A stretch of DNA of 64,000 nucleotides from Pleomorphomonas sp. (GTDB lineage: Bacteria; Pseudomonadota; Alphaproteobacteria; Rhizobiales; Pleomorphomonadaceae), in assembly GCA_029976075.1 (NCBI GenBank), contig JARKNW010000133.1, positions 1-64,000 of the forward strand, in the 5' to 3' direction. Made by a program: the position numbers and the translations under genes. This document shows, piece by piece, positions 8,928 to 17,554 of the stretch (position 1 is its first letter; the number at the start of each line of letters is the position of its first letter). Under the pieces are notes generated by a model. The model worked only from the letters and a program-made list of their open reading frames with translations. It was not told the origin of the DNA and did no database searches.

Positions 8928-9857
8928 ATGCGGACACTTTTCCTGAACCACCCGCGCTATCGCGACCATCTCGCCCCGGAAAATCACCCCGAGCAACCGG
9001 AACGCATGGCAGCGATCGAGCGGCGGCTCGAGGGCGAAGCCTTCCAGCACCTGATCCGCGACATGGCAAGACCGGTGTCCGACGCTGAAATTCAACGCGT
9101 CCACCCCGCAGGCTATATCGATCACATCCGCATCCAGGCGCCACACGACGGCCTACTGTCGATCAGCGGCGATACCATCTTATCGAATGGAACCTACGAG
9201 GCGGCGAGACTTGCGGCGGGTGCCGCCTGCCTCGCCGTCGACGAAGTGATGACCGGCCTCGTTGACAACGCCTTTTCCGCCGCCCGCCCGCCCGGTCATC
9301 ACGCCAGTGCCCGGCAGGCCATGGGCTTCTGCTTCTTCAACCATGCGGCGATCGCCGCACGTCACGCTCAGGCGGCGCACGGGGCCGAACGCGTCGCCAT
9401 CGTCGATTTCGACGTCCACCATGGCAACGGCACCCAGAACATCTTCTATTCGGACAAGACGGTTTTCTACGCCTCGATCCATCAGTCGCATCTTTTCCCG
9501 GGAACCGGCGAAGCCTCGGAGACTGGCATAGACGGGAATATCCTCAATGTTCCGCTCAATGCCGGCGCCAACGGAGCGGTTGCGCTCAAGGCACTGACCG
9601 ACACCATCCTGCCGGCCGTCGAAGCCTTTCATCCCAATCTTCTGGTGATATCGGCCGGCTTCGACGCCCACTATCGCGACCCCCTTGGCGACCTCAATCT
9701 CGTTGAGTCCGACTATGGGACTCTCACTCGCGCCTTGATGGAGGTTGCCGACCGTGTCTGCGATGGCCGCATCGTTTCCCTGCTCGAAGGCGGCTATGAC
9801 GTCGATGCCCTCGGCCTTTCGGTGGCCGCGCATGTCTCGGCCCTGATGGGGCATTGA
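8928..9857 (+). CDS. Histone deacetylase-family amidohydrolase
   Basis: 309 residues, full length for a class II-like bacterial HDAC/acetoin-utilisation/acetylpolyamine amidohydrolase. Visible active-site elements are RPPGHHA with the tandem catalytic histidines (about residue 122), the zinc ligands in DFDVHHGNGTQ, the SAGFDAH motif, and the GGYD active-site tyrosine near the end. It hydrolyses acetyl-amide bonds, with acetylated lysines or polyamines as likely substrates. GAGGGGC precedes the ATG. No neighbour narrows the substrate. Confidence 0.92.
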   Translation: MRTLFLNHPRYRDHLAPENHPEQPERMAAIERRLEGEAFQHLIRDMARPVSDAEIQRVHPAGYIDHIRIQAPHDGLLSISGDTILSNGTYEAARLAAGAACLAVDEVMTGLVDNAFSAARPPGHHASARQAMGFCFFNHAAIAARHAQAAHGAERVAIVDFDVHHGNGTQNIFYSDKTVFYASIHQSHLFPGTGEASETGIDGNILNVPLNAGANGAVALKALTDTILPAVEAFHPNLLVISAGFDAHYRDPLGDLNLVESDYGTLTRALMEVADRVCDGRIVSLLEGGYDVDALGLSVAAHVSALMGH

Positions 9858-10366
9858 GTCGCCATCAGCAACATCATTTTGGACGCGTAATCGGCAACGC
9901 GTTTATTTCCAATCACGGCCGGGGCTTACACACCTTGAGTGTTCAGAGCCATGCATGAGGATTTTGCCCTGACTAATCGGGCTCCAATTCTCACGAACAG
10001 CCAATGACGGTATCGTCTCGTCAGGCGCTGCCATACCGAGAGGCACGCAATCCAAAGGCTCCGGAAGTTTTTGCTTAAAGATAGGTTAAGATCTTCTTGG
10101 GATGAGCATTCGCTTTGCGTTGCATCAAATACGTGATTAGCTTTTGGTCTCAGTCAACACCAAAGCAAATGTCGCATTTTAGCCACGCACTTAAAAATCT
10201 AACTAGGCATAGGAAGAAATCCGAACCGCATGAATGCTGCCCGCCCTTGTTCAGCCGCATTTATAGGCATAATATATGAACGTGGAAGACGTGATTTAAA
10301 CACAGCACTTCCAAACGAATACATAAGACAAACCACGTACCCGGCAACGGGGTAGGACGGTACCAG
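9858..10366. other. 509-bp intergenic region, AT-richer than its surroundings
   Basis: No convincing ORF or structural RNA. It is visibly lower in GC than flanking genes. It contains a perfect TTAA-N7-TTAA motif at 10075-10089 and several A/T-rich stretches (for example near 10260-10275) that could hold a promoter for the downstream 63-codon ORF. Confidence 0.6.
10075..10089. promoter_or_regulatory. CtrA-type full binding site
   Basis: TTAA-AGATAGG-TTAA matches the alphaproteobacterial cell-cycle regulator CtrA consensus TTAA-N7-TTAA exactly. It is 277 bp upstream of the small ORF starting at 10367, in otherwise non-coding DNA. Binding is inferred from the motif only. Confidence 0.5.
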
Positions 10367-10558
10367 ATGGTCAAACAGGCAGACGCTGTTAACAAAGGCC
10401 AGATCCAACAAGGCAGCGAGCTGGAACTCGACGCCCAATACCATGAGATCGGCATCCCGGCAGTGAATGCTGCCGCGCGCGCAATGCGCCGTCAGGTCCA
10501 GCAGAAGGACTACACGACGGCTCAGCAGACTGCGCCGATGTTCTCCTACGAGGACTGA
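10367..10558 (+). CDS. Small hypothetical protein, 63 aa
   Basis: Not recognised. The product is soluble, with an amphipathic, glutamine/alanine-rich centre (NAAARAMRRQVQQ) and a C-terminus ending MFSYED. No signal peptide or membrane segment is visible. Support for a real gene is its isolation in a 900-bp region without competing ORFs, a GGGGTAGGACGG stretch 6-17 bases before the ATG, and protein-like composition. A CtrA-type site lies upstream. It could also be a chance ORF; there is no homology evidence here. Confidence 0.5.
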   Translation: MVKQADAVNKGQIQQGSELELDAQYHEIGIPAVNAAARAMRRQVQQKDYTTAQQTAPMFSYED

Positions 10559-10703
10559 TCGGGAATATTTCGGGGCTGGCGCATGCCGCAGCCGGCCCGG
10601 CGATTATCTTTTCAGATTTTCTCCTGAGGCTCGACGCGCAGGTCCTGAATGAATAGGCGTGTGAGGAAGGGCTCGTGTCTCTGGAGTAAATGACTGAACT
10701 CTT

Positions 10704-10732
10704 CGAAGGCCGGAGCATTGCTCCGGCCTTCG
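10704..10732. terminator. Hairpin terminator between convergent genes
   Basis: 13-bp perfect stem (10704-10716 with 10720-10732) and a 3-nt ATT loop, followed on the plus strand by ACGTTTTGGG. It lies between the 63-aa ORF and the end of the PCuAC gene and could serve both. Confidence 0.65.
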
Positions 10733-10762
10733 ACGTTTTGGGAACGCATTCAAGGTTGGGTG

Positions 10763-11332
10763 TCAACCGCCGTTTGCGTTGTGCATCTTGTCCGAGCCGT
10801 CCATCGGCATGGCATCATGACCAGCAGCGTCATGCCCCTTCGCCTTGGCATCGATGGCCTCGACTGCGAACTCCACGGGCACTTCGCCTGCCTTCTCGAA
10901 GACCAGGGTTCCTTTCACCTTGGTGCCGGCCTCGAGCGGCGCCGTCAGCTTCATGAACATCATATGGTATGAGCCGGGCTTCAGCTCGACGGTAGCACCT
11001 CCGGGAATATCGAGCCCCCCCTCAAGTTGCCGCATCTTCATGACGTCGCCGTCCATCTTCATCTCGTGTACTTCGGCACGTTCGGCGAGCGCAAAGCTGC
11101 CGCCGATCAATCGGTCTGCTTCGCTGCCGGTATTGACGATGGTGACGAACCCGCCCCCCATCTCGGCGCCTTTCGCCGTGGCACGCGTCCAAGGATGCTT
11201 CAGCAAGAGTGCGCCAGCCTTGAACTCATGGGCAGCAACTGGCTGGACAACCAGTCCTGAAGCGGCGGGCAAAACGGAAAATAAACCGGCAACCAGTGCC
11301 GTGCGGAGCAGAAGTCTGGAAATCTGGGCCAT
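10763..11332 (-). CDS. Periplasmic copper chaperone PCu(A)C family (DUF461)
   Basis: 189 residues with an N-terminal hydrophobic signal ending in an A-A-HEFKAG region. The conserved copper-binding set follows: HEMKM at about residue 87, a methionine about ten residues on, and HMMFM after PGSYH. This is the H-x-M...H-x-M pattern of PCu(A)C proteins, which deliver Cu(I) to the CuA centre of cytochrome oxidase. The C-terminal tail is additionally rich in His, Met and Asp and may bind metal. The start at 11332 is set by GAGG just upstream; the reading frame stays open a further 12 codons. It is the second gene of a two-gene unit with the DUF2946-like protein. Confidence 0.88.
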   Translation of the reverse strand: MAQISRLLLRTALVAGLFSVLPAASGLVVQPVAAHEFKAGALLLKHPWTRATAKGAEMGGGFVTIVNTGSEADRLIGGSFALAERAEVHEMKMDGDVMKMRQLEGGLDIPGGATVELKPGSYHMMFMKLTAPLEAGTKVKGTLVFEKAGEVPVEFAVEAIDAKAKGHDAAGHDAMPMDGSDKMHNANGG

Positions 11333-11450
11333 GGGAACCTCAGGGATAAGTGGACGACCGGTTGCCAAAGGGCCACCGGCGTCCCAACTGTCGGGCTGGA
11401 TTCGTTGAATAGAGAATAGTCACACGCGCTTAAGCGGAACCGGACATTCG

Positions 11451-11840
11451 TCAACCAAGGCGCGGAGGTGCCCGCTGCGGCGGCGGACTGGCTGCCCGAG
11501 CCGGCACATGAAGAGACTGCGGCACCAGATGATCGCTAGGGAGCTCAAACCCAGAGGGCTCCGGCCATTCCACTGGCGGCGCGAGAATGGCGACGGCATT
11601 ACCCAGACAGCAGGCGAGACAATCGTGGACAATCCGGACTGGCGCTTTGACTGGTTTCTCGGGGCTCGTTCCGGTCGTTGCCGAGCAGAGTACCGAGTGG
11701 GCTGACAGACCATCAAACCCTGCAGTCTGCGCGAGAGCGACCGGCACCAAGGTCTGTAGCAAAAGCGCATAAACGAACAGGACGCGCAACACGTCGCGCG
11801 CCAAGTCTCCAAGCGCCTTTTGCCAGTTGGTGCTCGCCAT
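11451..11840 (-). CDS. DUF2946-like small copper-associated protein
   Basis: 129 residues: an N-terminal membrane/signal segment (about 15-38, ending PVALAQ), then a segment with HDCLACC, then a proline-rich tail. The H-D-C-x-x-C-C cluster resembles DUF2946 proteins, which are often encoded beside copper-handling genes. The ATG at 11840 has an ideal GGGGAGG ribosome-binding site. The frame is open far upstream, but that extension would run antisense through the CorA gene and is rejected. The PCuAC gene follows 118 bp downstream on the same strand, suggesting a copper-related operon; the role is inferred. Confidence 0.7.
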   Translation of the reverse strand: MASTNWQKALGDLARDVLRVLFVYALLLQTLVPVALAQTAGFDGLSAHSVLCSATTGTSPEKPVKAPVRIVHDCLACCLGNAVAILAPPVEWPEPSGFELPSDHLVPQSLHVPARAASPPPQRAPPRLG

Positions 11841-12056
11841 CGCCTCCCCGCGGATCATATCCGACGAAACACTTATCAGATTGTCTTGATGGTGCAATGT
11901 CCAACGAGAAAGACTCGACCGCTGCCGCGCCCGCGTATAGAGAGACGGCGGACGGTGACGCACCCTTCTCTCGGAGGGGGAGTCGCTGCATTCGGAGATT
12001 TCGCCCATCGCCAAGCGAACCGGCCTCGCGAAGGCCGGAGATTCCGGACGTTGCCC

Positions 12057-13034
12057 ATGCTCAACGCCTTCCACCCCGTCGGCGACAAGCTCGAGTACGC
12101 GCCCAACTGCGGCGCGCTGGTGCCGGATCAGCATACGCTCTGGATCGACCTGATGACGCCGACGCGCGACGAGGAACTGGCGGTGGAGCAGTTCATCGGT
12201 GCCGAGTTGCCCACCCGCGCCGAGATGGAGGAGATCGAGCCGTCGAGCCGCCTGTCGGCGGTGAACGACGTCCTCTATCTCACCGCCGCCCTGCCCTGCC
12301 GGGCCGGCGGCAACGATCCGGGCATTACCGTCGTCACCTTCGTGCTCACCGACAAGCACCTCGTCACCGTCCGCTACGACGAGCCGGGCACCATCCCGCT
12401 CGCCATCAAGAACGTGACGACGGCGGGAGCCAACGTGACGACGCCGCATGGCGCGCTGCTGACCATCCTGGAGGCCGCCATCGATCGGCTGGCCGACGTC
12501 ATCGAGCAATCCGGCGCCCGTATCGAGACTATCGCCCGCCGGGTATTCGAGGACGACTCGCGGACCTCGCCATCGGGCGACCGCTACAAGAGTTCGCTGC
12601 GACGCATCGGTCGCGAAGGCCTGCGTCTCGGCCATTTTCAGGAGAGCCTGATCTCCCTCTCCCGTCTTCTCCTGTTCCTCACCGCCAAGATGGAGGGGCC
12701 GCGCTATTCCAAGGAAGACGTGTCCCGCCTGAAGCCGATGAAGAGCGACGTGACCGCACTCGCCGACCATTGCCGAGGGCAGGAAGAGCGCATCACCTTC
12801 CTGCTCGACGCAACGCTGGGCCTCATCTCGATCCATCAGAACGACACCATCAAGATCTTCTCGGTTCTCGCCGTGATCTTCATGCCGCCGACCCTGGTCG
12901 CAAGCTTCTACGGCATGAACTTCCGCTACATGCCGGAGCTAGACTGGTCGTTCGGCTATCTATGGGGCATTGCCGTCATGATCCTGTCGGCAGTGGGCAC
13001 TTATGGCCTCTTCCGCTGGAAGAGATGGCTTTGA
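12057..13034 (+). CDS. CorA-family divalent cation transporter
   Basis: 325 residues with a long N-terminal cytoplasmic domain and two C-terminal membrane helices (about residues 268-290 and 300-320). The signature YGMNF between them is the CorA pore motif, here within GMNFRYMPELDW. The short charged C-terminus ends in FRWKRWL. It probably carries Mg2+ or a similar divalent ion passively into the cell. The ATG at 12057 is chosen by alignment to the family N-terminus; longer starts would overlap the DUF2946-like promoter region. The divergent gene on the minus strand starts at 11840. Confidence 0.9.
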   Translation: MLNAFHPVGDKLEYAPNCGALVPDQHTLWIDLMTPTRDEELAVEQFIGAELPTRAEMEEIEPSSRLSAVNDVLYLTAALPCRAGGNDPGITVVTFVLTDKHLVTVRYDEPGTIPLAIKNVTTAGANVTTPHGALLTILEAAIDRLADVIEQSGARIETIARRVFEDDSRTSPSGDRYKSSLRRIGREGLRLGHFQESLISLSRLLLFLTAKMEGPRYSKEDVSRLKPMKSDVTALADHCRGQEERITFLLDATLGLISIHQNDTIKIFSVLAVIFMPPTLVASFYGMNFRYMPELDWSFGYLWGIAVMILSAVGTYGLFRWKRWL

Positions 13035-13541
13035 AGCCGTCTGCCATTTTCCGGGGTTTTCAGCACGGCTTTAGAGCATTTTCGGTGAAAACAGGTTCAC
13101 CGGAAACCCTCTATCTCTTTGTTGAGTCGCAATTCCGGGCGGAAAACCTGTTCCCACTTTTCCTGGAACTGCTCCAACCACGTGGTACATGCCCACCGCT
13201 TTCTGGAGGCCGCGGGCCACGGCGACAAGCAAAAGCCTTGTAACTGAAGACATCGAGGCGATTGAATCTGGCTGACCTGATTTTCTAATCTATGGCTACT
13301 CAAGCTCTTCAAATAGAAATTTAAAAGGTCACGCTAAAATTTCTTCGTATGGGATAGCCAGTGTTTCAACCGCCTCGATGAGCCCGATCGTCTTCGGGAC
13401 CGCCGTTCCATCGCATGCGGGACGCCCGATTTCTATGACCTAATACGTAGAGGCTGAGAAATGGTCGCCCTGTGCCAGCCACCCCGCATTTCGTGTCAGC
13501 CGTTCTCACGTTAAAGGGTGACGACGGACAGTCGGCGCGCC
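13035..13541. other. 507-bp intergenic region with one repeat copy
   Basis: Between corA-like and the AraC gene (convergent). The first part holds a palindromic repeat (13071-13176). The rest, 13180-13540, has no ORF with coding character, and I see no structured RNA. Confidence 0.6.
13071..13176. repeat. Palindromic intergenic repeat, copy 1
   Basis: About 105 bp with dyad symmetry. AGAGCA near the left end pairs with TGCTC near the right, and AACAGGTTCACCGG is mirrored by GCGGAAAACCTGTT. Part of it recurs at 23079-23140. The layout resembles the short mosaic/palindromic repeats scattered between genes in Rhizobiales. Confidence 0.6.
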
Positions 13542-14585
13542 TTAGCGGCCGATATCACTAATCCACCGCGTCCACCCCATTTCGGAGAGCTTCCCCGTCG
13601 TATCCGGCAAGCTTCGCCCCGAGTCGGCAAGCAGCCGCACCTCGCGCGGCGACAGCCCATACTCACGACGGAAAGCCCGGCTGAAATTCTCGGGACTGGG
13701 AAATCCGTACGCCGTTCCGATTTCGGAGATCGTCATATGCCGACAGCTCACCGAGCGTAGCGCCTGAAGGGCACGCTGCAGACGGCGACGGTTCACATAG
13801 GTGGCAAAACCGCCGACAGGCTCGAACAGGCGGTAGGCTTTCCGCCGCGACAGGCCGAAGGCGGCGAGCAAACCATCGAGGGAGAGATTGGGGTCGAGGA
13901 GATTGTCTTCGACGTGGCGCCTCAAGGCCACGAAATGCGCCAGATTGACGCCAGCCATGTTCCGGTCATCAACATGGCCGTTGACGGCGGCGGCCGCGAG
14001 GTCGAGCAGCGGATGGATCACCGTTTCCGCCTCGCCGCGTGACATGTTGTCTATCTGACCGTGAAAGCTCTTCAAACTCTCGCGGAACAGGGCAACCAGC
14101 GGCAGCCCGGCCGGAATGACCCGCATATGGGAAGCGTCGGGACTCTCGAGCCGAGAAGACAGCAGCCGGCGTGGCACCACGAGGCTGATCTGGTCATGAT
14201 CGGTCGTGGTCGTCGCAAGTGGCTGGGCCATGTCGATCACATAAAGATCGCCCTCGCCCGCCACTTCGGAGTTGCTGCCGCCACGCGACGCACTTCTTCC
14301 CGAGAGGTAGAACTGAAGCAGGTAGCCATCCATGCCGTCACGGGCGATCTTGTAGCGGGAACGGTCGAAATCCTGCGCCGTACTTTGCAGGCGACCAAGG
14401 GCCACATCCCCCATGAAAGCCGCATCGACGTGGGCGAAGAAGCCATCCTCCACGCTCTTGCGAGAGCGGGAATCGAAAATGACGCTGATCGCCTCGTTCC
14501 AGGCCGTTTGGGCCAGATGAGCAGGCAGGTGACGGCTGTCAAAGCGGGATCGCAACAGTTTTGTGTCGGATGAATCGGCGCTCAT
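13542..14585 (-). CDS. AraC-family transcriptional regulator
   Basis: 347 residues. The N-terminal AraC_binding_2-like sensor domain begins SRFDSRHLPAHLAQ, and a C-terminal AraC helix-turn-helix pair covers about residues 240-345. The second recognition helix region is seen in ISEIGTAYGFPSPENFSRAF. The ATG at 14585 matches the usual family start; ATG at 14678 is a possible longer start. The effector is unknown. The neighbouring cpdB gene, 180 bp upstream on the same strand, is the nearest possible target, but no operator is evident. Confidence 0.9.
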   Translation of the reverse strand: MSADSSDTKLLRSRFDSRHLPAHLAQTAWNEAISVIFDSRSRKSVEDGFFAHVDAAFMGDVALGRLQSTAQDFDRSRYKIARDGMDGYLLQFYLSGRSASRGGSNSEVAGEGDLYVIDMAQPLATTTTDHDQISLVVPRRLLSSRLESPDASHMRVIPAGLPLVALFRESLKSFHGQIDNMSRGEAETVIHPLLDLAAAAVNGHVDDRNMAGVNLAHFVALRRHVEDNLLDPNLSLDGLLAAFGLSRRKAYRLFEPVGGFATYVNRRRLQRALQALRSVSCRHMTISEIGTAYGFPSPENFSRAFRREYGLSPREVRLLADSGRSLPDTTGKLSEMGWTRWISDIGR

Positions 14586-14768
14586 CTGATATCGGGCGCT
14601 CCGGTCGTCTCTTAAAAACCGACAGTCTGGACAAATACCTATACATGGAGAGCAGGAAATATCAAGGCGACGGCTCATACCGACAGTCCACCTGCCGCCG
14701 GATATGGCAACGCCCGGCATCTCTGCCGGGCGCACGATTTTCTTGTTCGATGCAACAGCCTGCTGCCC

Positions 14769-16721
14769 TCAGGCAACCGTCAGGCGATATTTTGCAAAAC
14801 CATCGCCAGCATCGCCAACCTTCTCGACCTTGACACCCGCGGGCACTGTTTCCAGCGTAGCGTTGGGTGAATCCGGGAACGTGACATTGACGTTGTCAGG
14901 CAGCTTGGCGATCGACCAGTTGCCGTCTGCCGACGGGTTGATGGTCTTGTTCGCAATGATGTAGCGGACAATGACGTCGCGGTTGCTGTCCGGCCCCTGG
15001 AACACCACCGTGCTGCCGTCGGCTCCCGGAAAATGGCCGCCACCGCCGGCACGATAGTTATTGGTCACCACCAGGAACTCCTGGGTCGGCTCGACCGGCT
15101 TGCCCTGATAGGCGAGTTCGACGATGCGATGCGCGTCAGGTGCGACCACCTTGCCGTCATTGTCGTAGCGCTTCGCCTGCGTCACATCGATGCGGTAGGT
15201 GACGCCGTCGATGACATCGTAATTGTAGGACGGGAATGACGTGTCGATCAGTGGCTGCTCATCCGCCTTCTTCGGGTCGATCCGATTGAAGATGCCGGCC
15301 GAACGCTCGAGCCACTCCTTCAACTGCTCCCCAGTGACTTTCACGATCCGGATGGTGTTCGGATAAAGGTAGATGTCCGCGACGTTCTTGATGGCGATCG
15401 GACCCTTGGGCACGAAAGTGTAATACTCTGGACCAGACCGGCCGCCGCATTTGAAAGGCGCCGCCGCGGACAGGATCGGCAAGTCGGGCAAGCCAGCCGC
15501 CTTCGCCTGCGTGGCGCCATACCAGAGCTGAGCCTGACTGACGATCTGGACGGACGGGTCGTCGGCGACCAACGCCCAATAGCTTGAGATCGCCGCCGAG
15601 GTTTCGCCGACCGGACGCCGCACATAGTCGAGCGTCGCCTCATGATCGGCCTTCACCGAGGCGAGCACGGCCGGAACGGCATCGACCCGCGCCACGATCT
15701 TCTTGTCCGGCGCCCGTTCGTAGATGGGACGCGCCTCGACCTTGAAACCATTGACCTTCCATCCCTCGCCTTCCTTGACGAGATCGAGGTCGATGACGCC
15801 GAGATGGCTCCCCCAGAAACCGGCCATTACCGTCGGGACGCCATTAAGCGTGCCCTTCTCGATGTCGGCGCCCTCAATGCCGGCGAAATCCTTGCCGGGG
15901 AACACAAGATGCTGGTGGCCGGTGAAGATGGCGTCGATGCCGGGAACCTTGGACAGGAACAGCGCCGCGTTCTCCTCGCCGCCAGTCCTTGCGCCGCCAG
16001 CGATGCCGGAGTGACAAAGGGCGACGACTACGTCCGACTGCTTGCGCAACGCCGGCAAGTACTTGCTCGCGGCGTCGACGATATCGATGGTCGTTGCCTT
16101 GCCTTCGAGATTGTCCTTGTCCCACTGGACGATCTGCGGCGGCACGAAACCAATGACACCGATACGCAACACGTGTTCGCCACCGTCCGTATCGGCCACC
16201 TTGGCATCGAAGATGCGGGTCGGCTCGATCAGCGGAGTGCCGTCCGGCTTCAAGACGTTGGCACAGACCGCCGGAAACTCGGCGCCGGACAGTGCCTTGC
16301 CCAGGAAATCGAGCCCGTAGTTGAACTCGTGGTTGCCGAGGGTGCCGCAAAGGTAGCCAAGGCCATTCATTGCGGCGATGATCGGGTGCTTGTTACCACC
16401 GTCGAGCCCCTTCTCGTAGGCGATGAAATCGCCCAGTGGACTGCCCTGGATGAGGTCGCCATTGTCGAACAGAACGGCATTTCGCACTTCGTCGCGTGCC
16501 GCTGCGATCAGGGCTGCCGTCTTGGCCAGGCCGACGGTGTCGTCCGCCTTGTCGCGGTAATAGTCGTAAGGATAGACGTTGACATGAAGATCCGTCGTAG
16601 CCATCAGGCGCAGGCGGACGGTCGGTTCAGCAGCCGCTGCGACAGCAGGGGCAAAGGCGACGAGCGCGCCAGCGGCGGTCGCTAGCAGCAGTTGGCGGCG
16701 GCTGAGACGATGGATCGGCAT
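14769..16721 (-). CDS. cpdB: Periplasmic 2',3'-cyclic-nucleotide 2'-phosphodiesterase/3'-nucleotidase
   Basis: 650 residues, the expected length. A twin-arginine-like signal SRRQLLLATAAGALVAF opens the protein, so export folded through Tat is likely. The metallophosphoesterase domain shows DLHVN, FDNGDLIQGSP, GNHEFNYG, CHSG and TGHQH metal-binding motifs. The C-terminal 5'-nucleotidase domain (about 380-620) binds the nucleoside. It hydrolyses 2',3'-cyclic nucleotides from RNA breakdown and then 3'-nucleotides, releasing phosphate and nucleosides for uptake. AGGAG precedes the start. Confidence 0.94.
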   Translation of the reverse strand: MPIHRLSRRQLLLATAAGALVAFAPAVAAAAEPTVRLRLMATTDLHVNVYPYDYYRDKADDTVGLAKTAALIAAARDEVRNAVLFDNGDLIQGSPLGDFIAYEKGLDGGNKHPIIAAMNGLGYLCGTLGNHEFNYGLDFLGKALSGAEFPAVCANVLKPDGTPLIEPTRIFDAKVADTDGGEHVLRIGVIGFVPPQIVQWDKDNLEGKATTIDIVDAASKYLPALRKQSDVVVALCHSGIAGGARTGGEENAALFLSKVPGIDAIFTGHQHLVFPGKDFAGIEGADIEKGTLNGVPTVMAGFWGSHLGVIDLDLVKEGEGWKVNGFKVEARPIYERAPDKKIVARVDAVPAVLASVKADHEATLDYVRRPVGETSAAISSYWALVADDPSVQIVSQAQLWYGATQAKAAGLPDLPILSAAAPFKCGGRSGPEYYTFVPKGPIAIKNVADIYLYPNTIRIVKVTGEQLKEWLERSAGIFNRIDPKKADEQPLIDTSFPSYNYDVIDGVTYRIDVTQAKRYDNDGKVVAPDAHRIVELAYQGKPVEPTQEFLVVTNNYRAGGGGHFPGADGSTVVFQGPDSNRDVIVRYIIANKTINPSADGNWSIAKLPDNVNVTFPDSPNATLETVPAGVKVEKVGDAGDGFAKYRLTVA

Positions 16722-16790
16722 GGCGGCGTGTCTCCTGAACTAATGCCCGTCGACGGGCGAAGGCAGCGTGGCGACGCTGAAAAGCGCAGC

Positions 16791-17495
16791 TTATCGAAAA
16801 TCCTCGAGCCGTCTCTTCTGTCGTCCCTCGGCGTCGAAGTTGTCGGGCTTCAACCAAGCCTCGAACGAGACCTTCAAGGCAGGCCAGTCGCTATCGATCA
16901 CCGAAAACCATGCGGTATCACGATTGCGTCCCTTAACTATGACAGCCTGACGGAAGGTGCCTTCGTAAACGAACCCCAAACGCTCGGCAGCCCTCATCGA
17001 GGGAGCATTGAGAGCGTTGCACTTCCACTCGTAGCGCCGGTAGCCCAGGTCTTCGAACGCATGCTTCATGAGCAGATACTGCGCTTCGGTGGAAATGGCC
17101 GAGCGCTGCATCGACGGCGAAAAGGTAACCCAGCCGACCTCGATGGAGCCATTGACCGGATCGATGCGCAGATAGGAGAAGATGCCGACAGGCTTCTCAC
17201 TCGCCTTGTCCACCACGGTAAAGAACAGCGGATCCTCGGACGAAACGATGGAGCCAATCCATTTGGAGAAATCGGCCTCGCTCGCGAAGGGACCAACCGA
17301 AAGATAGGTCCACATCCGGCCGGCCTCGTCGGCGGAGTAGGCAGCAAAGAGGTCGGAAACGTGAGAGACCGACAGAGGCTCGAGCCGTACTGTCCTTCCC
17401 TCCAGCACCGTCCGGGATGGGCGCGACCGCGGCGTCCAGCCAACCACGACCGGCCCGACGGGATCACCGTTTGGGTCCAACTCCTGAGCACTCAT
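16791..17495 (-). CDS. GNAT-family N-acetyltransferase (RimJ/RimL-like)
   Basis: 234 residues. The Acetyltransf_3-type fold is recognised from the N-terminal TVRLEPLSVSHV, a central IEVGWVTFSPSMQRSAISTE strand/CoA loop and the ALNAPSMRAAERLGFVYEG helix-strand. RimJ/RimL relatives acetylate protein N-termini or small amines with acetyl-CoA. The substrate is not predictable. It lies between cpdB and dxs, both on the same strand, with no obvious functional link. Confidence 0.88.
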   Translation of the reverse strand: MSAQELDPNGDPVGPVVVGWTPRSRPSRTVLEGRTVRLEPLSVSHVSDLFAAYSADEAGRMWTYLSVGPFASEADFSKWIGSIVSSEDPLFFTVVDKASEKPVGIFSYLRIDPVNGSIEVGWVTFSPSMQRSAISTEAQYLLMKHAFEDLGYRRYEWKCNALNAPSMRAAERLGFVYEGTFRQAVIVKGRNRDTAWFSVIDSDWPALKVSFEAWLKPDNFDAEGRQKRRLEDFR

Positions 17496-17554
17496 AACAG
17501 TCCCCCATAGAGCAAGCCACGGCCTGACAAAGCAATGCCCCCGCCAGTGCGGGC

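Noticed and set aside
11841..12836. N-terminal extension of the DUF2946-like frame
   Set aside because: Antisense to CorA-family coding sequence; the Shine-Dalgarno at 11840 marks the true start.
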